A stretch of DNA of 64,000 nucleotides from an uncultured Hyphomicrobiaceae bacterium (GCA_947258705.1 CAMYJA010000003.1:62001-126000); one strand, 5' to 3'. Positions 55,701-63,724 are shown, numbered from the stretch's first letter. Translations and numbers: made by a program. Notes: generated from the sequence alone by a model not told the origin.

Positions 55701-57780
55701 GCTTGTCGGCTCTGCTGGACAATGCAATTACGTTGCGGCGAATGGCTTTCTCGATGCCTTTTCGCAATACCGCCATGCGCGCGGACTGCCTGCATTCACG
55801 GTCGATTGGGGCGCTTTGAAGGATTCGGGAATGGTCGCGCGCAATGAGGCGCTTGAGAGCTATCTCGAGAGTGCGGGCATTATCGCGCTCGGCAATGACG
55901 AAGCCATGAGCGGTCTGGAACAGATGATGCGGCTTGACCTGTCGACGCTTGTTTATGCGGCGATCAACTGGCCGCAGGTCGGCCGTGTGTTGCTTGCGCA
56001 TCGCAAGCACCCGAGGGTGGCTTTCCTCATGGCGAGCAATGCCGGCGGTACCGGGCGTATTCGAATGGAGTTGCTATCAACGCCGCAGGAAGGCTGGAAC
56101 GCGCTCCTGGAGGAATATTTCCAGGAAGAAATCGGACGCGTTCTGAAAGTCGAGGCGAGTTCGGTGCCTCTCGACAAGCCTTTGACGGAGATCGGTCTTG
56201 ATTCTCTCTCGTCGTTCGAGCTCAAGAACCGTATCGACGCCGAGCTGGAGATTGACATACCGGTCAGCAAGTTTCTCCAGACCCCGACGATCGACGGCCT
56301 GACCGGTGTCATTGTCGAATGTTTTGTCGAGGAAATGCGCGCGCTCGAGGCGGCCGCTGACAGCACTGACCAGGAACAGGCCGGTGCCGATGGATCAATG
56401 GCAACCGACGATCATTCCGCGGGATCTTCCGAACGGTTCGTCCCTTCTGAACGGCAACTCGAATTACTGGCGATCGGCGCGGGCAAAATGACCTCCCCTG
56501 CCGCCAGAAAGGCGCTTTCGCTTTCTTATGTCATTGAAATTTCACCCGGACTCGAGAGCGATCGGCTGCGGGCTGCAATATCTCATGTTGCCGGCAACAC
56601 GCTGGCGCTCAGACTGAAATTGAGCCTTGAAAAATCGCCCGATAACATGCCGTTTGCACGCGACGGCGTTCCCCGGCTCGTCGAACATGACGCCTGGCCG
56701 GATGAATTATCCAAGCTTGATCTCGAGCAGGGCGAACTCGTGCGCCTTGACCACGCGAGCAAGCCTGATGGCGGGTCAATACTCGGCCTTACCGCCCATG
56801 CAAGCGCCAGCGACGAGTATTCGCTGCCCCTTATCGTACGCGAGATTCTCTCATCCTATGCGATTGAGACAAATGGTACGCCAATGGGCGCGACCAATGG
56901 CGTGGCTGGCGCTCACGACAAGAGCGAAAAGGATCTTTTGAAAATTCTCAGGGCAAGGCAGTTCGACGAGCAGTCTCCCCGTTCGCACAAGGATCGCGCC
57001 TTCTGGTATGAAGTGCTGGAGGGCGATTATGAGCCTCTCAACTTCGGAGCGCGCGCCCTTGCCCCGGCTCCCGTCGGCATGGGCCGCAATCAGGGTGACG
57101 CAGCCCTACACGCCTTCGATGTGGATTTATCCACCCTGCAATCGAGACCGGCAATCGAAAGAGAAGCCGTGTTGCTTACGGCATTTGCCCGCGCGGTTTC
57201 CGCCGCTACGGGTCAGGACAACTTCCTGATCGACCGTGTGGACCGGGGCCGGCTGCACGGGAATTACTGTCAATTGATCGGTCCGATCATGGATGAAATC
57301 CTTGTCCCTTATCGCGCATCGCCCGAGGAGGGTATCCAGTCCACTCTGGACCGCGTAAAGCGTGATTTGGAACTGGCTGTCAAACACAGGGACTTTTCTC
57401 TGGAGAGCTGCGAAACTCATTTTCCGGCGCTTTTGAGAGAGGCGGGGCTGCGGCCGTCGCAGGTCTCGTTCAGCTATATCGATGCGGAAAGCGATTTGAA
57501 TTCGGTACTCGGCTTAGACGACCGTAAATTCAAGTGCGGCCGTTTCGAGGTCAAACCCGTTGCCCGTTCGGGCGTATATGGATGTCTCAACGATCTCTCC
57601 CTGATCGCAGCATATAAAGGCGCAGGCAGCCGGGTCCGCATTCAGTATGACGCGAGTAATGTGTCCGGGGAACTCGTCGAACGGATCGGTCGGGATTTTC
57701 AAGAACATTTGAGAACTCTGGCTGGAACGCCGGCACATTCCGTCGGATTTGAACTGGCGGTCGGCGGTCCGGCTTCATAG
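49726..57780 (+). CDS. Fully reducing type I polyketide synthase with C-terminal condensation-like domain
   Basis: The protein has 2684 residues. KS, about 10-440: Cys188 in DTACSSS, His323 in EAHGTGT, His362 in NIGHLES. AT, about 560-880: Ser671 in GHSLGE. DH, about 935-1215: His970 in HTIQGEVLFP, Asp1136. ER, about 1510-1825: nucleotide motif VATGGVGLAA near 1654. KR, about 1850-2035: GGTRGFG near 1858, Tyr2002. ACP: Ser2160 in IGLDSLS. All are intact. The last 450 residues resemble a condensation/acyltransferase domain, but its active motif reads HASASDE (2358-2364) where HHxxxDG is expected. No thioesterase is fused and no methyltransferase motif was seen. GTG 49726 follows GAGGG at good spacing. 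It should build a saturated chain, probably by iterative use of one module; chain length cannot be predicted. Confidence 0.93.
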   Translation: MSTDKVKFIQSDRPFYEPIAIVGIGCRYPGGSTDPESFWNFLCDNGNGISEVPEDRWNKETYYDDNPDNTQAATTKWGGFIDKIDEFDSSFFDISPREATSMDPQQRILLELTYEAIQDANMTIADVSNSVTGVFTGVTMSDYQTLQEYGGRNDEIYAGTGYIMCIIANRVSHRFNLKGPSYVVDTACSSSLVAFDQACRSINSGECEMAFAAGVNIILQPFPFIVFSKANMLSPTGLSAAFDARANGFVRGEGAGVVVLKPLSKAIADGDRIYSVVRGSLINQDGRTTTLTAPNQKSQISMMKRLCGMAEVDPKTVSYVEAHGTGTPIGDPIEAGAIGRVFGKPRLGDPVNIGSVKTNIGHLESGAGIAGIIKTALVLHKGEIPPNRNFETPNPNIAFDALNIRVPTSVTPLAEIDGRQIAITNSFGYGGTNATAVMESYREAAHSAPNGVTSSLSNGCTTGVAQAHVKLNGHHEPHTSPVIVPLSAASETSLSAYAGVLKEAIEEGGALATEPLSCIASALAFQRDAFGQRAVVHAENHNDLAKKLALLAEGEEWPLEDRYELSPIQTGHTVARRKLVFTYTGQGSQWWAMGRRLLQENAVYRKALEEFDALFKPLAGWSVVEAMEANEDASQVNDSVVAQPTIIAVEIGLTALWKHYGIEPDYVLGHSLGEISAAHASGALSLEDTVKLIHHRSQTRKHLRHKGAIAAIGLNAEEIRSYLPDDGKVDIAAINGPGMVSISGDIDLIEEIVEEIHDDRGEDILARVLKSDTAWHSYHLDHLEEWFRDGIASIQWRNPTIPFISSVTGQLEVRLDSDYWWSNLRAPVKYMQAVEFATELGANIFLELGPHQVLSGLTAGSASACGRPAKIINSLHRKQDDFASITSALGSLFISGLPVRWESVCGVPEGKLRLPKYQWSKSKYWRIPEESNSYLFGDIVHPFLGRRSTDPNPSWSAEINTHSYKYLAEHTIQGEVLFPAAAYVEMHLAAARAHLGAGIIELENIKFHDALFIDKDADIMLHTVVDPEQNVSRIYSRVRDAAPDWILRSESVIRIRDDIEPPEAVLFDEAGMETDPIPAIDFYDDPNDNTFWDFGPCFKNVTRAWYERAGASSEIKVYKDLNDQLGDYFAHPAVFDSCLHIIDPAGHKFWRMEDKKAQYDDKDVYLPVGFRKVRYYAPLNVDKLYTTSAYEKCGREIAGGLYHVRDEAGRPLMMMEGMEFQKISRRKMTQAGDVIPAESYIETFQNQPLEIQDEDGEDARPDASGDWLIFADDNGRTQALADALKSYGATAKIVSGDIFDNPAPEATRDSDVEMNTDAPLPVSERADEGGLQTGLQLLLENFLAQSKRPRGIIFARSLSRDGLADDADTKDVLDQVETDVLALFQLGQALDAVGHREHFPDIWLATRMARHIEEDGAPDVNGLSQAPLVSMIRTIANECSAYRMSQIDLDDEALASPDPVVRSMLLDEEETEVVFRGDQRFVSRIERRTFEQLPAQKVAVTPDDDRNYVVTMNTPGLIDSVELREETPPQAGPDDAVIKIKAVGLNFRDVMAVTGLLPREAEEEAWLNLGLEYGAVIESVGENVTGVKAGDRVMGMGRRCLQKRMTVPGDQLSVLPDHISYEQAATIPSVFVTAHYALNHVGNLKKGDRVLIHVATGGVGLAAIQLARLAGAEIFATAGSEEKRQYLRDLGIEHVMSSRTLEFADQIMDITQGRGVDVVLNSLPDDYITKGLEILAPYGRFLEIGKRDVYADSSVGMRALRKNITFAVLDLAALGLERPDYMKTLVEELNDLIHSGKLEPLPHTDFSVSNVTDAFRFMSKARHIGKVVVKFDEAETPIALSREHDFRLSPSASYLLTGGTRGFGLTIAEWMSGCGAGKLVLASRSGIVVEDDMPKVEAMEARGTKVEIISLDVTDGDSVEAEITRLSKNEMPLKGIVHSAAVLDDGLLSQLTPERMVNVIRPKVAGAWNIHRALANDGPELDFLVSFSSTSQLVGSAGQCNYVAANGFLDAFSQYRHARGLPAFTVDWGALKDSGMVARNEALESYLESAGIIALGNDEAMSGLEQMMRLDLSTLVYAAINWPQVGRVLLAHRKHPRVAFLMASNAGGTGRIRMELLSTPQEGWNALLEEYFQEEIGRVLKVEASSVPLDKPLTEIGLDSLSSFELKNRIDAELEIDIPVSKFLQTPTIDGLTGVIVECFVEEMRALEAAADSTDQEQAGADGSMATDDHSAGSSERFVPSERQLELLAIGAGKMTSPAARKALSLSYVIEISPGLESDRLRAAISHVAGNTLALRLKLSLEKSPDNMPFARDGVPRLVEHDAWPDELSKLDLEQGELVRLDHASKPDGGSILGLTAHASASDEYSLPLIVREILSSYAIETNGTPMGATNGVAGAHDKSEKDLLKILRARQFDEQSPRSHKDRAFWYEVLEGDYEPLNFGARALAPAPVGMGRNQGDAALHAFDVDLSTLQSRPAIEREAVLLTAFARAVSAATGQDNFLIDRVDRGRLHGNYCQLIGPIMDEILVPYRASPEEGIQSTLDRVKRDLELAVKHRDFSLESCETHFPALLREAGLRPSQVSFSYIDAESDLNSVLGLDDRKFKCGRFEVKPVARSGVYGCLNDLSLIAAYKGAGSRVRIQYDASNVSGELVERIGRDFQEHLRTLAGTPAHSVGFELAVGGPAS

Positions 57781-57890
57781 GGATCCGCTGAAAAGCCGGG
57801 CATCTCAGCGGCACACACATAGACGAGGCGGTATTGGCCGTTTTTTAACGAGGCGGCCGGCATGTCGCATAGAGGCGGGAGTGTGTTCAT

Positions 57891-58649
57891 TTGAAAAAGT
57901 TCGATTCAAACGGTGTGCGCCTCGCGTATATCGATCAAGGTACGGGTGACGCCGTTCTACTGATCCACGGGTTTTGTACAAATCTCGAATATAACTGGAT
58001 CAGAAACGGTTGGGTCGATGAACTCATCAAGTCGGGCTTTCGCGTTGTCGGTCTGGACAATCGCGGGCATGGCCGTAGCAAAAAGCTCTATGATCCGAGC
58101 GATTATGCGCTCGACGACATGGCTGCTGACGAGTTCAGACTGCTTGAGCTTCTCGACATCGAGCGTGTTCATGTCATTGGCTACAGTCTGGGCGCGCGTA
58201 TCGCAACGGTTTTTGCGTTGAACTATCCCGAACGGATTCGCACACTGACATTGGGCGGGCTTGGCGATTTGAATGCGGTCCAGGGCCTGTCCAGCGGCGG
58301 ATCGGTGTTGCGCGCGCTCGAAGCGCCGTCGATTGAATACGCACTCGACTTCGCGGCGCGAAGCGTGCGGGTGTTCGCGGAATCCACCGGTAGTAATTTG
58401 AAGGCCATGGCGGCCTGTTTGAAAAAGGGCGGCACCGAGACCATCCCTAAGGAAAAATATGCCCAGATCAAGGTTCCGGTGCTGGTTGCCCTTGGCGATT
58501 CCGATGTCATTGCCGGATCTGCCGAGAAGCTTGCCGCACTGATACCCAATGGCGAGGCCCTGATCATCGAAGGGCTTGGCCATCTCAATGCTATGGCGAA
58601 TGACGAGTTTATTATCGGCGCCAGGGCGTTTATCGAGCGGCACAGCTGA
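57891..58649 (+). CDS. Alpha/beta hydrolase next to PKS
   Basis: The 252-residue alpha/beta-hydrolase-fold protein has the oxyanion segment LLIHGFCTN, the nucleophile elbow GYSLGA (Ser near residue 104), a late acid in LVALGDSDVI, and His in EGLGHLNA. There is no signal peptide. It starts from TTG 57891 with GGAG nine bases upstream. As the PKS has no thioesterase domain, this enzyme is the leading candidate to release the finished chain by hydrolysis or transesterification. That role is inferred from position and fold, not from a specific motif. Confidence 0.87.
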   Translation: MKKFDSNGVRLAYIDQGTGDAVLLIHGFCTNLEYNWIRNGWVDELIKSGFRVVGLDNRGHGRSKKLYDPSDYALDDMAADEFRLLELLDIERVHVIGYSLGARIATVFALNYPERIRTLTLGGLGDLNAVQGLSSGGSVLRALEAPSIEYALDFAARSVRVFAESTGSNLKAMAACLKKGGTETIPKEKYAQIKVPVLVALGDSDVIAGSAEKLAALIPNGEALIIEGLGHLNAMANDEFIIGARAFIERHS

Positions 58650-58694
58650 TCGTCCCTGTGATGAAAGTCATGATGACCGGCTTCAACCGCATCT

Positions 58695-59444
58695 GTGATT
58701 TTCTTTTTTTGCGGAGTGAAACTTCCATTGGAACGTCTGCAATCAATTGATCGTCCGCAGGGGGCCGAAGTTCATTTCTGGCTTTTCGGGCTGGATAAGC
58801 TCAAGGGACAGCTTCCGACATTGCGTTCCCTGCTCGCGCCCGAAGAATGCGCCCGGGAAAAATCCATCCTGACGGATGAGGACAAGGACCGCTTTGTCTG
58901 CGCGCGTGGAGTTTTGCGCCAATTGCTTTCACGCTATCTCGATATGGATGCACGCCTTATCGAAATTTCCGCGGATATTTCAAACAAGCCGCATCTGGCG
59001 CCAACGCCGGGCGGGGAGGATGTTTCGTTCAACCTTTCCCATAGCGGCGACTATATCGCCCTGGCTTTCGCAAGCGCCGGGCGGTCGGTGGGAATCGATA
59101 TCGAAGTTGCGCGTTCATTGCAGAATGTCGAGCGGCTGGCGGCCGACATTCTTTCTGAGCCCGAGAAAGACGCGTTCGAGAAGCTCCATGGTGCTGCGCA
59201 AAGCCGGTATCTTCTTTCGGTCTGGACCAGGAAGGAAGCCGCTCTGAAGGCATCGGGGTCGGTGAGATCGATATCCCCGGCCGATTTTTGCGCGGGTGCC
59301 GGTCCTGGACGTTCGAGCGTATGTCTCGCGGGGGGCGAACGCTATGCCGTCCGGTCGCATGATGCAGCCGAGGCGCTTCATTGCGCGCTCGCCTTGTCGG
59401 GACCGGATCTGGAGATCACGGAAATATCCGGCGGTCCAGGCTGA
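58695..59444 (+). CDS. Sfp-type 4'-phosphopantetheinyl transferase
   Basis: The protein has about 249 residues. Visible motifs are VSFNLSHSGDYIALA (P1b/P2 region), VGIDIE (Mg2+-binding Asp and Glu) and WTRKEAALKA (P3). It moves the phosphopantetheine arm of CoA to Ser2160 of the PKS acyl-carrier domain and perhaps to other carriers. The start is uncertain: GTG 58695 lacks a good ribosome site, and a GTG or TTG about 7-12 codons later is possible. It is the last gene of the PKS set and converges with the DUF3108 gene. Confidence 0.92.
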   Translation: MIFFFCGVKLPLERLQSIDRPQGAEVHFWLFGLDKLKGQLPTLRSLLAPEECAREKSILTDEDKDRFVCARGVLRQLLSRYLDMDARLIEISADISNKPHLAPTPGGEDVSFNLSHSGDYIALAFASAGRSVGIDIEVARSLQNVERLAADILSEPEKDAFEKLHGAAQSRYLLSVWTRKEAALKASGSVRSISPADFCAGAGPGRSSVCLAGGERYAVRSHDAAEALHCALALSGPDLEITEISGGPG

Positions 59445-59457
59445 CGTGGCCATGAGC

Positions 59458-60312
59458 TCAATTGAGCATTGAGATGACTTTATTCTGCGCGGTCGTGATT
59501 TCCATATAGACGGAACGGATTCCAACGCGTCCGAACGGCGTCGAAAGGGAGACATAATAAGGCGCGTAGTATGAATCATAGCCATCGACAGGGATCAGGT
59601 AGACTTCGATTCCCTTGTTTGCCGCCATATATTTATTGGTGCTGTAACCCGGATCATGCCCGGCTATCGGTTTCCAGCGGGCTGAGCATACATGCGCCTT
59701 GCCCCTATAGGCCCCGCGCCCCTGTGATTTCATGATCTGCGTGCGCTTGGGTTTCAGCTCGACATCGAAGCGTAGTTTTCCGTCAAACACCTTGAAATAT
59801 TGATTGCAGGGCGACCCACTCCTCGTCTTCAAAAGCGTTGGCGCTAGGAACGCGCTCAAAGGATCGATAACGCCTTTCAAATGCCCCGGGCGGAGCTTGA
59901 TGTTCTCGGGCGGGTATTTGTATTTGGGAGTTGTTTTCAGGCTTCTCGCATTACCGCCGGAAAAAGCCATGGCATATTGTTGTTTCTTGCCGCCATTGGT
60001 AAAGGCGAGTTTGAAGTTTGACGGACGTATTCCCGCCGATGTAATTTGACCGGAATTGTTGGAAACCCATTTCCAGTCGAAACTCGCTATGCCGCCGAAA
60101 AGAGAGACGTGCGTCAGGCTTTTCATTTGAAAACTGGTGCCGTTGGTCTTGGCCAGATATTTGAGCGTGCCAAGATTGAACCCGGCGAATTTAATGGAAT
60201 AGACAGTCGATACTTTCGAGAACGGCGTTCTGCTCCGGGCATCGGCAGCACCGATCGTCAGACACAGGATAAGAGCTGCGGCAAGCGGGGGGGATATTTT
60301 TGTTACAGACAT
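59458..60312 (-). CDS. DUF3108 secreted protein
   Basis: The 284-residue protein has a signal peptide (to about residue 25, ADA-RS) and a beta-rich DUF3108 domain, with VYSIKFAGFNLGTLKY at the start and YYVSLSTPFGRVGIRSVYMEI at the end. The mature part has two cysteines (GSPCNQYF, AHVCSARW). DUF3108 proteins are periplasmic and may bind lipids or hydrophobic molecules by structural similarity, but their function is unproved. It converges with the phosphopantetheinyl transferase gene, only 13 bases apart. Confidence 0.85.
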   Translation of the reverse strand: MSVTKISPPLAAALILCLTIGAADARSRTPFSKVSTVYSIKFAGFNLGTLKYLAKTNGTSFQMKSLTHVSLFGGIASFDWKWVSNNSGQITSAGIRPSNFKLAFTNGGKKQQYAMAFSGGNARSLKTTPKYKYPPENIKLRPGHLKGVIDPLSAFLAPTLLKTRSGSPCNQYFKVFDGKLRFDVELKPKRTQIMKSQGRGAYRGKAHVCSARWKPIAGHDPGYSTNKYMAANKGIEVYLIPVDGYDSYYAPYYVSLSTPFGRVGIRSVYMEITTAQNKVISMLN

Positions 60313-60660
60313 TTCGCGACCTTCAATCTTTGCAAAGATGGCGATGTGGGGGTATTGGGCTTGGGATCACAATCGACATATTATAACAGCAGTTCATTCA
60401 ATCCCGCCACTCTCGGGCGGGAAAATTCAATTATTGTTAATGCAGCTTTGGGGCGGAGTTGAGATGAAAAGTTTAATTTTTCAACCAATTGCGGCCAGTC
60501 CGGCGGTCCTTTCCGCCCCCGGGACCGGACGGAAGTTTTCGGTTTCGTTTTTTCAAGTACGCCAGCCCGGAAAAAAGACGCACCGCCCGTTCAACATGCG
60601 CCATGGCGGACGGGCGGGCAGTAAACGTGCGATCCGTTGATACGCGGCAACTCATCCCAT
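60313..60660. other. Gap: no supported gene
   Basis: These 348 bases lie between the DUF3108 start and the bactofilin stop. Short frames occur in several directions without family resemblance. CCCGCC (60403-60408) pairs with GGCGGG (60416-60421), but no T-run follows on either strand, so it is not called a terminator. Confidence 0.5.
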
Positions 60661-61200
60661 CTATCCTGCCGGCTTGAGGGTAACGGGCGCCTGCCCGGTT
60701 TTAACATGATCCTGTTTGACGCCGGACATGTTTTCATGCCGCTTCGAACGACCCTCGAAAATCGCGCCATCCTCTATGGTCAGCGATCGATGGTGAATTA
60801 CGCCTTCGACATGTGAGTCCGGCCGTAACATGACTTGCTCGGCCCTGATGTTTCCGGATACCTCGCCTTCAATCACGACGCGTTCCCCGGACACTTCGCC
60901 CAGAACCTTGCCGTCTTTGCAGACCGTGACGTCAATGCCGCTGATATCGCCGAGGATTTCACCATCCACCTGAACGGATCCCTTGGAGATAATCTTGAGA
61001 TCCTTGCCCAGGATGGTGAGATCATTGCTGATGATCGAGATCGTCTGCCCCTGCTCCTGTCCGGATTCATCTTTTCGTTCCCGATGATGAGCTGGCGCTT
61101 CCACCGGCATGGCGGATTGCGTCTCGTCAGACGCAATGTCCGCCTGCGAAATATTTGTGTGCTGACTTTTAGGCATGGTGCTGTGGTTACGCTTGAACAT
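60661..61200 (-). CDS. Bactofilin family cytoskeletal protein
   Basis: The 179-residue protein has a disordered N-terminal tail (about 1-55), then the bactofilin core of right-handed beta-helix repeats (SIISNDLTILGKDL, GDISGIDVTVCKDGKVLGEVSG, EGEVSGNIRAEQVML), and a basic C-terminal tail. Bactofilins form filaments that scaffold envelope enzymes and shape cells. The tail may bind the membrane or partners. A single gene. Confidence 0.9.
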   Translation of the reverse strand: MFKRNHSTMPKSQHTNISQADIASDETQSAMPVEAPAHHRERKDESGQEQGQTISIISNDLTILGKDLKIISKGSVQVDGEILGDISGIDVTVCKDGKVLGEVSGERVVIEGEVSGNIRAEQVMLRPDSHVEGVIHHRSLTIEDGAIFEGRSKRHENMSGVKQDHVKTGQAPVTLKPAG

Positions 61201-61464
61201 AAAACCCCCGAAGGATTATAATCCAGCAGCCCGATCCGAATTTAAAGCACTGCTTCGTGCCGACAATGTGTCCACAATTTCAGGGTGCATGGATCCAGGG
61301 CCCAAGGATGGATCCTGAGGGGCATGAATGGATCCAGGGGGCATGAATGGAGCAAGGCGCTGAGCCTTATTTTATAGGATGTGATCCGCTGTCAGGGGTG
61401 TAAACCCTGCATATTTGATTTCCGGACCCGCCTTTCCCGAGGCGGGAAGACGGCCATACCGCCT
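61201..61464. other. Intergenic region with short direct repeats
   Basis: These 264 non-coding bases lie between the bactofilin and comM genes. GGGGCATGAATGGA occurs at 61319-61332 and 61338-61351 (period 19). ATGGATCC occurs three times between 61289 and 61335. It looks like a small decayed tandem array. No promoter is evident, as bactofilin and comM both lie on the minus strand and face away from or into this gap. Confidence 0.55.
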
Positions 61465-62997
61465 TCAGGCGGCAAGCCGGTCGTGCAGCGTTTCTCCGCG
61501 ATACGACAATGCCTCGGCGATTTGCGCCCTGCCGACCCGTTCTTGATTTTGCAGATCGGCCAGTGTGCGTGCAATGCGCAATGTCCGGTGATAGCCCCGC
61601 GCTGTAAGGCGCATCAATTCGGCGGCTTCACGCAAAAGAGACAGGCCATCGGCATCGGGCGCGGCAATTGTCTCGAGTATTTTTCCGGAGCATTCGGAAT
61701 TGGTCCATGTTCCGGTCTCACCGTGTTCAAGGAAGCGGTCTCGCTGAATTTTTCGGGCGCGTGTCACGCGGGTGCGCACGGCGGCGCTGTCTTCGGAGGG
61801 TGGCGGCAGAATCAGGTCGGCTGCCGTCACGGCAGGCACTTCGATCTGAATATCGATGCGGTCAAGGAGGGGGCCCGAAATGCGGGACTGATAGCGCTCG
61901 GTGCAATTGCGGCCGCGACCGCAGGCATAGCCGGGCTCGAACGCCTTGCCGCATTTACACGGATTCATGGCTGCCACAAGCTGGATGCGCGATGGATATG
62001 TTGTGCGGTGATTGGCGCGGGCGATGATCGTCTCGCCGCTTTCGAGGGGCTGACGGAGCGCATCGAGGACCTGGGGCGTGAATTCGGGCAGTTCGTCGAG
62101 AAACAACACGCCGAGATGGGCCAGGGCGACTTCTCCCGGGCGCGGACGCGAGCCACCACCGACAAGCGCTGCCATGCTGGCGGAATGGTGCGGTGCCCGA
62201 AAAGGTCTTTGACGGCCGATGCGTCCCTGGGCGAGCTCGCCGGCAAGGCTCTGAATCTGGCTTACCTCCAGCATCTCTCCGGGTTCAAGCGGCGGCAGTA
62301 TGGAGGGGAGACTGGAAGCCAGCATGGACTTGCCCGACCCCGGCGGTCCGATCATCAATAGGTTATGGCCGCCGGCGGCGGAGAGTTCGAGAGCGCGCTT
62401 GGCGGTTTCCTGACCCTTGATTTCCATGAGATCGGGGGCATTGCAGATTTCCTCGTCAACTGCCGGCTTCGGGCGAGACAGGCTTTGGCTTCCCTTGAAA
62501 TGATTTGTGAGGGAGAGGAGATGGGGCGCGGCGAGGATGGACATGTCTTCGGAGGCCCAGGCAGCCTCGGCGCCGCAGGATTGCGGGCAGATCAAACCCT
62601 TCGATCTGGAATTGGCTCCAATGGCCGCGGGCAGGGCGCCGGGAACATGGCTGATGGCGCCATCCAGGGAGAGCTCGCCGATAACGGCGTAGTCGTCGAC
62701 CGCGTCCTGGGCGACCGCGCCGCAGGCAATCATCAGCGCCAGGGCGATCGGTAAATCGAAATGACTGCCTTCCTTGGGAAGGTCGGCGGGCGCGAGATTG
62801 ATGGAAATGTGTTTGTAGGGAAGTCCGAGCCCGATGGCATGAAGCGCCGCGCGGACCCGCTCGCGGCTTTCGGCAACCGCCTTGTCTGGCAGGCCGACGA
62901 TCGAGAAGGCCTGAAGGCCCGGACTGATCTGGACCTGAACTTTGACGGGCCGCGCTTCAATTCCGTCAAAAGCAAGTGTTTCGACTTCTCCATACAT
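61465..62997 (-). CDS. comM: ComM/YifB Mg-chelatase-like AAA+ ATPase
   Basis: The 510-residue protein has an N-terminal Lon-protease-S5-like domain (about 1-130) and an AAA+ core with Walker A IGPPGSGKS (about 217-225) and Walker B GVLFLDELPEF. A C-terminal Mg-chelatase helical domain contains AAELMRLTARGYHRTLRIARTLADL. In other bacteria ComM is a hexameric helicase that drives branch migration during natural transformation. The complete family length is present. A single gene. Confidence 0.93.
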   Translation of the reverse strand: MYGEVETLAFDGIEARPVKVQVQISPGLQAFSIVGLPDKAVAESRERVRAALHAIGLGLPYKHISINLAPADLPKEGSHFDLPIALALMIACGAVAQDAVDDYAVIGELSLDGAISHVPGALPAAIGANSRSKGLICPQSCGAEAAWASEDMSILAAPHLLSLTNHFKGSQSLSRPKPAVDEEICNAPDLMEIKGQETAKRALELSAAGGHNLLMIGPPGSGKSMLASSLPSILPPLEPGEMLEVSQIQSLAGELAQGRIGRQRPFRAPHHSASMAALVGGGSRPRPGEVALAHLGVLFLDELPEFTPQVLDALRQPLESGETIIARANHRTTYPSRIQLVAAMNPCKCGKAFEPGYACGRGRNCTERYQSRISGPLLDRIDIQIEVPAVTAADLILPPPSEDSAAVRTRVTRARKIQRDRFLEHGETGTWTNSECSGKILETIAAPDADGLSLLREAAELMRLTARGYHRTLRIARTLADLQNQERVGRAQIAEALSYRGETLHDRLAA

Positions 62998-63202
62998 GTT
63001 CTGGGCGCTTTCTCTTGTCTATACTCGGGCAGCATAGAAGAGAGAGCACAACAGCGCAAGAACAAAAATGGAACAAATGGTTTATTCTTGTTGTTCTGTG
63101 GATTAACTGTGACACTTTATTTTTTTAGCCGTCCGCGTCTCACACCCGCGTCTGCGGCCCGCGTCTCCGGCCCCCCCTGGGCAGGCCAGATCAGGACCGG
63201 AC

Positions 63203-63232
63203 AAAAAAGAACCGCCCCCGGTGAGGGGCGGC
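63203..63232 (-). terminator. Intrinsic terminator after the cold-shock gene
   Basis: CCGCCCC (63212-63218) pairs with GGGGCGG (63225-63231) around a 6-base loop. On the minus strand the stem is followed by a T-rich run (63211-63203, including six T). It lies 66 bases past the cold-shock stop. Confidence 0.82.
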
Positions 63233-63297
63233 TCTGAAATTCTATTGTCGTCCCGCGGCGATGCTGACAATGTCAGGCCAGGCCGCAACAACAGGTA

Positions 63298-63507
63298 TTA
63301 ACCGGCCTGGATATTGGCGACAGCTGTTTTGCCGCTGCGGCTGTCGACTTCGGTGTCGAAAGACACCTTTTGGCCTTCGGTCAGGCTGCTCATGCCGGCG
63401 CGTTCAAGCGCGGTCGCGTGAACAAACACATCCGAGCCGCCATCGTCCGGCGCTATGAAGCCGTAACCTTTTTGTTCGTTATAGAATTTTACTGTACCGT
63501 TCGTCAT
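63298..63507 (-). CDS. cspA: Cold-shock domain protein (CspA type)
   Basis: The 69-residue protein is a single OB-fold. The RNA-binding motifs RNP1 (KGYGFIAP) and RNP2 (VFVHATAL) are both complete. It starts [12 protein letters not shown]. Such proteins bind single-stranded nucleic acid and act as RNA chaperones. ATG 63507 gives the normal N-terminus; the frame stays open upstream to 63567 but the extra part is not family-like. The gap of 217 bases before the start, on the minus strand, could hold a long structured leader as in other cold-shock messages. Confidence 0.94.
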   Translation of the reverse strand: MTNGTVKFYNEQKGYGFIAPDDGGSDVFVHATALERAGMSSLTEGQKVSFDTEVDSRSGKTAVANIQAG

Positions 63508-63724
63508 GGAATTCCCTTTTTCTGATCCACAATTGGTTTTGAGCCGACGAATGCAGCATTTGCGCACGCCAACTCTTGATTATCGAATTTTGGTGGGGTT
63601 CTGAACGTGCGCTTGGGAGTTCCAAGTCGTAGTGGCCCGGTTGTCCGGCCAAAGTCGATAACTGCATATAGGTTGTTTCGACACGAAGTGCAAGTTTGGT
63701 TTCGCCGGTCCCGCTTGCCCAACC

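Noticed and set aside
60403-60421. Inverted repeat CCCGCC/GGCGGG as terminator
   Set aside because: No T-run on either strand and it is upstream of the DUF3108 start, not at a gene end.
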